From Oligoflexaceae bacterium (GTDB lineage Bacteria > Bdellovibrionota_B > Oligoflexia > Oligoflexales > Oligoflexaceae), in contig CANJJY010000292.1 of NCBI GenBank assembly GCA_947474445.1, positions 1 through 5,936 on the forward strand: a DNA stretch of 5,936 bases. Direction: 5' to 3'. The position numbers and the translations under genes were made by a program. Below are positions 1-4,946 of the stretch, piece after piece (the stretch's first letter is position 1; every line of letters starts with the position of its first letter). The notes under the pieces were generated by a model. The model was not told the origin of the DNA and did no database searches. It was given only the letters and a program-made list of their open reading frames with translations.

Positions 1-780
1 GGATTCGCGCTGATCCCAGGCGATAGCGATTATGGAACCGATGACTTCTGCGTAATGAAATATGAAGCAAAATACATCGGGGGTATAGCTGCATCAAAAT
101 CTGAAAATGGTCCCTGGACCGGTATCAAGCAGGATGATTCCCTGACGGCCTGTAGTGCTATGGGACCTGGCTATCAACTTATCTCAAACCCTGAGTGGAT
201 AACGGTGGGTAGTAATATCGCAGCCCTTGGCACGAACTGGAGCAGCGGCACTGTAGGAACGGGAAGCCTCTTTTCGGGGCACAATGACAACAATCCTCCT
301 TACGCATGCCCAGCTTCTTCAATCGATCTACAAGCCTATGTCGAAAACAACTGTACGCCTAAGGCAAGTGGTCAAGGTGAAGACAGCGAATCAACGCAGA
401 AAAGGACTTTCAATCTTTCTAACAGCCAGGTCATCTGGGATCTCACAGGCAATGTCGGGGAATGGGTCAATTATATCAATATCTCCGATAAGCCTGGCGC
501 AACTGCGGCCTGGTATGAATACTCGGCCCTAAGCGGCACTACGACCACTCCGCTCAAATATTTGGTCCCTACTAACGCCGTCAAAGCATTTTGGGTCGAT
601 GCCTGGAACTCCGTAAAGGGGATTGGTCAGTTTTACCCGGGAACAAACGGTGCCGCAGGCGCCTTCATACGAGGAGGTAACTGGTCCGCTACTTCGAGCG
701 CTGGGGTCTTCTACGCGGATCTGAATAGTGCTCCATCCTCTTCATCTTCAAACCTTGGCTTCCGATGCGTCTTAAGAGGA
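1..780 (+). repeat. FGE-like module 1 (partial)
   Basis: First visible FGE-like domain; its opening cysteine lies off the window. Motifs in order are D-F-C-V-M-K-Y-E-A-K, GPGYQLISN, GHNDNN, a cysteine pair (Y-A-C-P and N-N-C-T-P), VIWDLTGNVGEWVNY, LVPTNAVKAFW and GFRCV. It lies 371 codons upstream of the matching point in module 2 (the M of F-C-V-M-K at 55 versus 1168). GNVGEW departs from the GNVWEW typical of the family, which module 3 keeps. Confidence 0.85.
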
Positions 781-2991
781 TTGACTCCAGAAACACCTAG
801 AGCCTTTGCTGCGATGGCTAGCAAAGATTCTGTTACGCTGTCTTGGGCCAAAGGTGGCAGCACCACCAGCGGTTATCTCCTCGTTCGCGGCCAAGCCGGC
901 AAACTCCCACTCTTTCAACCCGCCGATGGCACGACCTATACAGCGGGCTCGCAAGGCAACGACACGCTTATCTTCGTTGGCAATAGCATAGCGAAGCTCG
1001 ATACGGGACTGACGACCGGAGGTAATTACCACTACCGTCTCTTCGGCTATGACAGCTCGAAAAACTATTCGAGCGCGGCCTTGCAATCGGTATACGTGAC
1101 ACCTTGCGCTGAGAACTGGGTTTTCGTACCTGGCGATGTTGATTATAAAACAAATGACTTTTGTGTCATGAAGTACGAGGCAAAGAGTGATGGCGCGACG
1201 ATACCGGCTGTGCTTTCTCAGGCTGCTAGTACTCCTTGGGTGAGCATTTCTCAGCAAGACTCGATTACGAAGTGCAATGCAATAGGACCTGGATACCATC
1301 TTATCAACAATGACGAATGGATGACCATCGGTGCTAACGTCGCTGCTCGTGCTTCAAATTGGACGAGTGGCACGGTCGGCACGGGTTATCTCTTTGCGGG
1401 TCATAACGACGATAGCCCTACCTCAGCCTGTGCTGCCTCTACTGATGACTCGATGTTCTACGTTGAGACCACCTGCACGCCGGTGAGCTCAGGCGATACC
1501 ACAGAGCAAAGGCGAACCCTTACCCTTTCAAACAGCGCTGTGATCTGGGACCTCTCGGGGAACGTCAGTGAATGGGTCAACTACTTCAACAGCGCCGATA
1601 AACCTGGCGCAACAGCAGCCATGTACGAGTACACGGCTGTCACTGGAACGACGTCGACTGCGCTCAAAGATCTCGTCCCCACAAACGCTGTGAAAGCGTT
1701 TTGGACCAACACGTGGAACTCAGTAAAGTGGATTGGCCAGTATTACCCCGGGACTAGCGGTACGGGAGGCGCCCTCTCGCGCGGGGGTAGCTCGGCCGAT
1801 AGCTCGTCTGCTGGGATGTTCTCCGCTTATCTGGATACGGCTCCGTCCGGATCGAACACGAGCAATGGACTCCGCTGCGTCCAAAATCTTCCTGATATCG
1901 ATGGAGCAACGTTAACTCTAACTCCAGGCACCACGGCCATCAACGTAGCTTGGACATCGACGGGAGCTACTGGCTATATGCTGGTGCGTGGCCCTACCAA
2001 CAGCGAAGCGACCTTTGTGCCTACCGACGGGACCAGCTATGCGGTGGGTGCTCAAGGAAGTGATTCCATTCTCTATGTCGGCACGTCCCTCACATACGAC
2101 AATACTTCGCTCACCGATGGTAGCACCTACTTTTATAATCTCTATTCCTACAATGCGAATGATGAATTTACCTTTCTAGCCCGCAACAGCGAAAAACCAG
2201 CGACTTGTCCTACGGGTTATATCTTAGTTTTGGGGGATAAAGATTACGGAACCGAAGATTTCTGTGTGATGAAGTACGAGGCGAAGAACAATGGCTCGAA
2301 TGTGGCGATCTCTCAGGCGGCGAGCACACCGTGGGTGTCGATATCTCAAGAAACTTCGAAGTCAGAATGCACCTCTAACGGGCCAGGCTATGAGCTTATT
2401 TCTAATGAGCAGTGGATGACCATCGGAGCCAGTGTCGCTGCCATCAATGGGAACTGGACAGGGGGCACGGTGGGCAGCGGCTACCTCTTCAGCGGACACA
2501 ATGACAATAGCCCTCCATCAGCCTGCGCGGCTTCGAGCAATGACGCTCTCTTTTATGTCGAAACCAGCCCTACGCCAGTCAGTTCAGGGGACACAGCGGA
2601 GCAAAGGCGAACCCACACCCTCTCAAACGGCGCTGTAATCTGGGATCTTTCCGGGAACGTTTGGGAATGGGTCAATTACGTTAACGCTGGGGATAAGCCA
2701 GGCGCGACAGCTGCCTACTACGAATACCCGGCTGTCACCGGGACCGCATCAACTGCGCTCAGGGATCTCGTCCCCACAAACTCTGTCAAAGCGTTTTGGT
2801 CCGACGCGTGGAACTCCGGAAAATGGATTGGCCAGTATTACCCCGGAGCCAACAATTCCGGAGGCGCCCTCATGCGTGGGTCCAACTTGGTCATGGGCTC
2901 AAGCGCTGGGGTGTTCTCTGCAAACCTGTCCAATGCTCCTACGATTTCGGGTCCCAGTATTGGCTTCCGTTGCGCTCTAAGTGCGCCCTAG
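1..2991 (+). CDS. Tandem FGE-sulfatase-like / Fn3-like repeat protein (5'-truncated by window edge)
   Basis: The frame is open from base 1 (996 codons visible), so the true start lies upstream. The ATG at 55 is internal, because the 18 residues before it (ending in D-D-F-C-V) match the start of the later copies. The layout is FGE-like copy 1 (1-780), Fn3-like spacer (781-1104), copy 2 (1105-1887), spacer (1888-2205) and copy 3 (2206-2988). Every copy has FCVMKYEAK, GPGY, a GHND loop, VIWDLxGNVxEWVNY, DKPGATAA, a G-Q-[FY]-Y-P-G motif and a terminal G-[FL]-R-C. These are hallmarks of the FGE-sulfatase/SUMF1 C-type-lectin fold. The paired catalytic cysteines of true FGE, expected after the RGG motif, are absent in all copies (S/A/G there), so oxidation of sulfatases is unlikely. 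A binding or adhesive role outside the cytoplasm is inferred from the cysteines and Fn3 spacers. No signal peptide can be checked because the N-terminus is missing. Fold assignment is firm; function is unknown. Confidence 0.9.
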   Translation, partial: GFALIPGDSDYGTDDFCVMKYEAKYIGGIAASKSENGPWTGIKQDDSLTACSAMGPGYQLISNPEWITVGSNIAALGTNWSSGTVGTGSLFSGHNDNNPPYACPASSIDLQAYVENNCTPKASGQGEDSESTQKRTFNLSNSQVIWDLTGNVGEWVNYINISDKPGATAAWYEYSALSGTTTTPLKYLVPTNAVKAFWVDAWNSVKGIGQFYPGTNGAAGAFIRGGNWSATSSAGVFYADLNSAPSSSSSNLGFRCVLRGLTPETPRAFAAMASKDSVTLSWAKGGSTTSGYLLVRGQAGKLPLFQPADGTTYTAGSQGNDTLIFVGNSIAKLDTGLTTGGNYHYRLFGYDSSKNYSSAALQSVYVTPCAENWVFVPGDVDYKTNDFCVMKYEAKSDGATIPAVLSQAASTPWVSISQQDSITKCNAIGPGYHLINNDEWMTIGANVAARASNWTSGTVGTGYLFAGHNDDSPTSACAASTDDSMFYVETTCTPVSSGDTTEQRRTLTLSNSAVIWDLSGNVSEWVNYFNSADKPGATAAMYEYTAVTGTTSTALKDLVPTNAVKAFWTNTWNSVKWIGQYYPGTSGTGGALSRGGSSADSSSAGMFSAYLDTAPSGSNTSNGLRCVQNLPDIDGATLTLTPGTTAINVAWTSTGATGYMLVRGPTNSEATFVPTDGTSYAVGAQGSDSILYVGTSLTYDNTSLTDGSTYFYNLYSYNANDEFTFLARNSEKPATCPTGYILVLGDKDYGTEDFCVMKYEAKNNGSNVAISQAASTPWVSISQETSKSECTSNGPGYELISNEQWMTIGASVAAINGNWTGGTVGSGYLFSGHNDNSPPSACAASSNDALFYVETSPTPVSSGDTAEQRRTHTLSNGAVIWDLSGNVWEWVNYVNAGDKPGATAAYYEYPAVTGTASTALRDLVPTNSVKAFWSDAWNSGKWIGQYYPGANNSGGALMRGSNLVMGSSAGVFSANLSNAPTISGPSIGFRCALSAP
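670..771 (+). other. DGR-variable-region-like segment, module 1
   Basis: 34 codons from the R of RGGNW to the V after GFRC. The fixed scaffold is R-G, S at 9, A-G at 11-12, F at 14, A at 16, L at 18, A-P at 21-22, S at 25, then G-[FL]-R-C. Between these, codons 4, 6, 7, 8, 10, 15, 17, 19, 20, 24, 26, 28 and 29 read AAC TCC GCT ACT AGC TAC and then GAT AAT AGT TCT TCT AAC CTT, all ending in C or T. That is the form expected when AAY template codons are diversified at adenines. No template is in the window. Confidence 0.5.
781..1104 (+). repeat. Fibronectin-III-like spacer 1
   Basis: About 108 residues linking FGE-like modules 1 and 2. It has an Fn3-like pattern: S-V-T-L-S-W strand, G-Y-L-L-V-R-G, P-A-D-G-T-T-Y, D-T-L-I-F-V-G, and a final Y-H-Y-R-L-F-G-Y-D strand followed by N-Y-S. 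The same landmarks occur in spacer 2 and, in part, in the orphan fragment near 5551. The role is probably structural, spacing the lectin-fold heads. Confidence 0.75.
1105..1887 (+). repeat. FGE-like module 2
   Basis: Second FGE-like domain, 261 codons. It begins at the cysteine of C-A-E-N-W and ends just after GLRCV. It contains F-C-V-M-K-Y-E-A-K, GPGYHLINN, GHNDDS, E-Q-R-R, VIWDLSGNVSEWVNY and LVPTNAVKAFW. The A-C-A-A-S and T-T-C-T-P cysteines seen in module 1 are kept. The last 34 codons are the variable-region-like segment. Confidence 0.85.
1780..1881 (+). other. DGR-variable-region-like segment, module 2
   Basis: Same 34-codon length and scaffold as the module 1 segment, with different residues at the variable positions: S, A, D, S, S, S, Y, D, T, G, N, S, N at codons 4, 6, 7, 8, 10, 15, 17, 19, 20, 24, 26, 28, 29. 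Eleven of these 13 codons end in C or T; the exceptions are ACG at 20 and GGA at 24. The tryptophan of R-G-G-N-W is replaced by S (TCG). Confidence 0.5.
1888..2205 (+). repeat. Fibronectin-III-like spacer 2
   Basis: About 106 residues. Landmarks parallel spacer 1: A-T-L-T-L-T-P, I-N-V-A-W, G-Y-M-L-V-R-G, F-V-P-T-D-G-T-S-Y, D-S-I-L-Y-V-G and F-Y-N-L-Y-S-Y. The stretch through T-F-V-P-T-D-G-T-S is the closest match in the window to the orphan fragment at 5551-5670. Confidence 0.75.
2206..2988 (+). repeat. FGE-like module 3 (C-terminal)
   Basis: Third FGE-like domain, 261 codons, ending at the stop codon. It is closest to the family consensus, with E-Q-R-R-T-H-T-L-S-N-G and GNVWEWVNY. One cysteine present in modules 1 and 2 (the C of C-T-P) is replaced: the sequence reads E-T-S-P-T-P, leaving the A-C-A-A-S cysteine without its likely partner. 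GFRCALSAP lies at the extreme C-terminus, where DGR target proteins normally carry their variable region. Confidence 0.85.
2875..2976 (+). other. DGR-variable-region-like segment, module 3
   Basis: 34 codons with the same scaffold, ending four codons before the stop. The variable positions read N, V, M, G, S, S, N, S, N, I, G, S, I. Twelve of the 13 codons end in C or T; the exception is ATG at position 7. It lies at the 3' end of the gene, as in known DGR targets, but no convincing GC tract plus hairpin of the type used for retrohoming was found after it. Confidence 0.5.
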
Positions 2992-2993
2992 CC

Positions 2994-3863
2994 CTAAATC
3001 AACTCTTCACAGGAGAAGTAACCGAGATCAGCTGCCGACCGATCCGTATAGAAGCGCTCGAGGCCCTCATCCAGGTCACCACCTCTAAAGATAGCTTCTC
3101 CGACCGCTCTCAAGTAGCCTCCGCTGGCCTCGACCGCTCTTTGCGCTTCGGGAACCAGGCAGGAGTAACCGCGATTGTTCGCATCCAAACTACAGGCGAG
3201 AGTATCTCTCCAGACGCGATCGCGCAGATCAGTCGTATGATGATAGCAGATGCCTGCAACCTCCTGGCCATAAGTACAAAAAGATGAGATCGAACGGAGT
3301 CCCTCGCCATTCCGCTCTGTATGCGCGGGCGAAAAGCTATCTTGCAAGATGTGGGTCGCATGCCCGAGCCAGTAGAGACCTTCGTCGTTGAGTCCCAGGG
3401 CAAATTTTTCGGCCGCCTCGTGACTCGCTGCTGAAATCGCTGCACGCACGCGCTCGCAGGCTTCTCTGGAACCCACATAGTTCCCATCGACCCGATCGCG
3501 AAGACTGTGCACGTGCTGGATGGAGTCGTGATGATGCCAATCGACATCGGATGGCAGCTGATAGAAGTCGAACATTCTCTGCGAAGGAAAGTCTGATTCG
3601 TAGTTGCCTTTGACCAAAGGATTCTCCGAATCGACTCCCGCGACTCCTTTAGCAATTCCGGGAAAGGGTCGCAGGCCTATCTCGCCGGCGAGGACCGCAT
3701 TTGCTCGATCAACGCCCATCCTCGTTAAATCTTCATGGCCTCGGGTGGGTCCCGCGCCGGTAAACCAAGAGAGGTGACTGTCTTCTTGGGTTTGAAGTTC
3801 GCGACAGGCTGAGATTATCAGCAGGATACCAAAGAGAGCGCCGATACGCACGCGGGAGAGCAT
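2994..3863 (-). CDS. Lipoprotein of the zinc-dependent phospholipase C / P1 nuclease-like fold
   Basis: 289 residues. The start at 3863 is preferred over the in-frame ATG at 3890 because AAGGA lies 7 nt upstream and the signal peptide then begins directly. The N-terminus is R-V-R followed by a hydrophobic stretch ending in the lipobox I-S-A-C (lipidated C20). Residue +2 is R, not D, so outer-membrane sorting is likely. The metal-ligand pattern resembles Bacillus phospholipase C: W33, H43, D-x-E-N-P at 78-82, an HHH cluster at 110-112, L-G-H-A-T-H-I-L-Q-D-S at 166-176 (H171, D175), P-A-H at 179-181, and Y-H-H-T-T-D at 207-212. The fold is inferred with fair confidence. The substrate (phospholipid or nucleic acid) cannot be told from sequence, and W33 is not at the mature N-terminus as in classical PLC. 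The gene is convergent with the repeat protein, with 2 nt between stops. Cysteines at 136, 196 and 206 plus others near the C-terminus suggest disulphides. Confidence 0.8.
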   Translation of the reverse strand: MLSRVRIGALFGILLIISACRELQTQEDSHLSWFTGAGPTRGHEDLTRMGVDRANAVLAGEIGLRPFPGIAKGVAGVDSENPLVKGNYESDFPSQRMFDFYQLPSDVDWHHHDSIQHVHSLRDRVDGNYVGSREACERVRAAISAASHEAAEKFALGLNDEGLYWLGHATHILQDSFSPAHTERNGEGLRSISSFCTYGQEVAGICYHHTTDLRDRVWRDTLACSLDANNRGYSCLVPEAQRAVEASGGYLRAVGEAIFRGGDLDEGLERFYTDRSAADLGYFSCEELI

Positions 3864-3870
3864 GGTGATA

Positions 3871-3875
3871 TCCTT
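3871..3875 (-). promoter_or_regulatory. Ribosome binding site of the lipoprotein gene
   Basis: On the minus strand this reads AAGGA, 7 nt before the ATG at 3863. It decides the start, because the upstream ATG at 3890 has no comparable purine-rich site. Confidence 0.7.
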
Positions 3876-3914
3876 AGATGAGGCAAGCATCGATCTATTG
3901 CAGATGATGTATTC

Positions 3915-3920
3915 AGTATA
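3915..3920 (-). promoter_or_regulatory. Possible -10 element for the lipoprotein gene
   Basis: The minus strand reads TATACT (5 of 6 to TATAAT), about 52 nt upstream of the start at 3863. No good -35 hexamer was found at 16-18 bp, so this is a weak candidate. Confidence 0.3.
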
Positions 3921-4034
3921 AGGGGATCGTCTGAGGCAAAGGTAGGCAGATCTTGCTGAGAGACTGCTGGAGAAAGCATGTCATGTGATCCGCTCGCCTA
4001 AGTTCATTGTTTTTCTTCGCTGTTCATGGGATGG

Positions 4035-4062
4035 TGGCAGCCTCATCTCTTTGTGGCTGCTG
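4035..4062 (+). other. Stem-loop in the leader region of the channel locus
   Basis: GCAGCC (4037-4042) pairs with GGCTGC (4055-4060) across a 12-nt loop, and two flanking wobble pairs extend the stem. It is followed by T-rich TTAGATTTT, giving a weak terminator-like look on the plus strand, about 65 nt before the ATG at 4126. No plus-strand gene lies directly upstream, so it could be a leader structure or chance. The rest of 3864-4125 shows no gene. Confidence 0.25.
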
Positions 4063-4112
4063 TTAGATTTTCGTCAAGTTTTCCCATCCTGAACCGACGT
4101 CAACCACTTTGG

Positions 4113-4119
4113 AAAGGAA
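4113..4119 (+). promoter_or_regulatory. Ribosome binding site of the 52-codon N-terminal frame
   Basis: AAAGGAA lies 6 nt before the ATG at 4126. This good site shows that translation of the channel locus was set up to begin in the frame that now stops at 4284, not at the unsupported TTG at 4242. Confidence 0.7.
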
Positions 4120-4125
4120 CGATCT

Positions 4126-4284
4126 ATGTCTGGTCCTACCGAGCATAAGAAAGTACGGAAACACTTCCATGAGCATCTCGCCCACCACGCGACGCGGCCT
4201 CACGGTATCCTCGCCATTGGCTTGTTAATTTTCCTGGCTGCTTGGCTCTACTGGTCTTTTTATCTGGCGATTCCTCATGCCTGA
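4126..4284 (+). CDS. 52-residue single-pass membrane peptide (N-terminal remnant of the channel locus)
   Basis: The product would be about 52 residues: a basic, histidine-rich cytoplasmic start (H-F-H-E-H-L-A-H-H) followed by one hydrophobic segment G-I-L-A-I-G-L-L-I-F-L-A-A-W-L-Y-W, ending in I-P-H-A. It has the better ribosome binding site of the locus. The hydrophobic part could be S1 of the original channel. As a separate functional small protein it is unproven; it is most likely the first exon-like remnant of the broken gene. Confidence 0.45.
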   Translation: MSGPTEHKKVRKHFHEHLAHHATRPHGILAIGLLIFLAAWLYWSFYLAIPHA

Positions 4285-4793
4285 TCGAGGCGGCTGACGG
4301 CTCGGAGCGGCGGGAAAGCAGGCTTCTGCGGGTCTTTCGCATCCTCAAGCTGGTGCAGTATTCAAGTGAAGCGGACGTCTTGATGCGGGCGCACAAGGCC
4401 AGCCGGCACAAGATCACCGTTTTTATCGGGGACGTGCTTTCGCTGATTCTGATCATGGGCTCTCTCATGTACCTGATCGAAGGTCCCGAACATGGTTTCA
4501 CCAGTATCCCCACCAGCCTCTACTGGTCGGTGGTGACTCTTACGACGGTTGGTTATGGCGATATCACACCGGTGACGCCGCTCGGTAAAATCATAGCGTC
4601 GTTGGTCATGCTCATGGGCTACGGAATTCTCGCGGTTCCCACCGGGATTGTGTCGGTGGAAATGGGGCGAGCCAGTCGGATGGCACTGAACCCCTTGGAA
4701 TGCGCACGTTGCGGAGAAAAGCGGCATCTGGTCCAGAGCCGGTACTGCTTTCGCTGCGGAGAAAGGCTGGCTACCGCCTCAGAGCAGCCCTGA
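4242..4793 (+). CDS. K+ channel S4-pore-S6 fragment with C-terminal zinc ribbon
   Basis: Longest channel-coding frame, 183 codons if read from TTG 4242. No ribosome binding site precedes that TTG, and the first in-frame ATG (4383) falls after S4. The pore region is intact: Y-W-S-V-V-T-L-T-T-V-G-Y-G-D, then S6 with A-V-P-T-G-I-V. The region from S4 onward matches the bacterial ion-transporter family closely, so the pore has been under selection until recently. The tail C-A-R-C and C-F-R-C, 11 residues apart, forms a zinc ribbon seen in some channels of this type. Whether this fragment is translated alone is unknown. Confidence 0.6.
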   Translation: MALLVFLSGDSSCLIEAADGSERRESRLLRVFRILKLVQYSSEADVLMRAHKASRHKITVFIGDVLSLILIMGSLMYLIEGPEHGFTSIPTSLYWSVVTLTTVGYGDITPVTPLGKIIASLVMLMGYGILAVPTGIVSVEMGRASRMALNPLECARCGEKRHLVQSRYCFRCGERLATASEQP

Positions 4794-4811
4794 GGCCAGG
4801 CGTGAATTTAC

Positions 4812-4840
4812 TTGCGCTGTAGAAATTAATCTCATACAAA
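4812..4840 (+). promoter_or_regulatory. Candidate promoter for the lipocalin gene (upstream option)
   Basis: TTGCGC (4812-4817), a 17-bp spacer, then TACAAA (4835-4840), within the only A/T-rich stretch between the channel and lipocalin genes. The overlapping TATACA at 4844-4849 is an alternative -10. A second option is the perfect -35 TTGACA at 4881-4886, but its -10 (TTTTAC at 4905-4910, 18-bp spacer) is poor. Confidence 0.3.
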
Positions 4841-4935
4841 ATTTATACAACCGGCGATAGCGGTAAGCCTATCTGCTGTTTTGACACCAAGAGTCACCTC
4901 AAGCTTTTACTTCTTCCCCCGGGAAGGCATGAGAC

Positions 4936-4940
4936 AGGAG
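4936..4940 (+). promoter_or_regulatory. Ribosome binding site of the lipocalin gene
   Basis: AGGAG, 6 nt before ATG 4947. It fixes the start there rather than at the in-frame ATG 4929 or TTG 4881, and the protein then begins directly with a normal signal peptide. Confidence 0.85.
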
Positions 4941-4946
4941 AACGTT

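Larger units (their letters stand above)
4126..4793 (+). pseudogene. Voltage-gated-type potassium channel, frameshifted and missing S2-S3
   Basis: A well-started frame (ATG 4126) encodes a His/Lys-rich N-terminus and one membrane segment (about residues 28-48), then stops at TGA 4282-4284. The rest of the channel lies in another frame, from about 4260 to 4793. Numbered from 4242, it has an S4-type segment R-L-L-R-V-F-R-I-L-K-L (27-37), an S4-S5 linker, S5 (about 59-79), a pore helix, the selectivity filter T-T-V-G-Y-G-D (101-107) and S6 (about 117-137). It ends in a C-x-x-C...C-x-x-C zinc ribbon (154-172). Family members usually have six membrane segments and about 250-280 residues. Here S2-S3 are missing, and joining the frames gives only about 222 residues. 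The simplest reading is a deletion or indel that broke the gene. Alternatives are a sequencing error in the TTTTT run at 4257-4261, or a short S4-S6 protein made from an internal start. Confidence 0.7.

Noticed and set aside
55..57. ATG at 55 as the start of the repeat gene
   Set aside because: It corresponds to the internal M of the F-C-V-M-K-Y-E-A-K motif in modules 2 and 3, and the frame is open and homologous back to base 1.
772..1299. 175-codon open frame on the minus strand
   Set aside because: It lies antisense to the well-supported repeat gene, has no recognisable domain, and its composition follows from the plus-strand codons.
2970..2987. GCGC...GCGC near the repeat-gene stop as the hairpin or GC tract that follows DGR variable regions
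   Set aside because: Only four base pairs with a 7-nt loop, and no clear GC tract followed by a stable stem; too weak to call.
4255..4263. Programmed -1 frameshift joining the two channel frames
   Set aside because: A -1 shift at TTT would enter the right frame, but only one of the two tRNAs could re-pair (TAT to TTA is poor), the T-run is only five long, and no downstream stimulatory structure was seen. The lack of S2-S3 also points to damage rather than recoding.
4136..4727. Minus-strand open frames across the channel locus (4136-4513 and 4362-4727)
   Set aside because: They are antisense to a pore sequence with an unmistakable selectivity filter and show no protein-like features.
4881..4946. 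Longer lipocalin starting at TTG 4881 or ATG 4929
   Set aside because: The AGGAG site and signal peptide fit the ATG at 4947; the extra residues would bury the signal peptide, and 4881 coincides with a possible -35 sequence.
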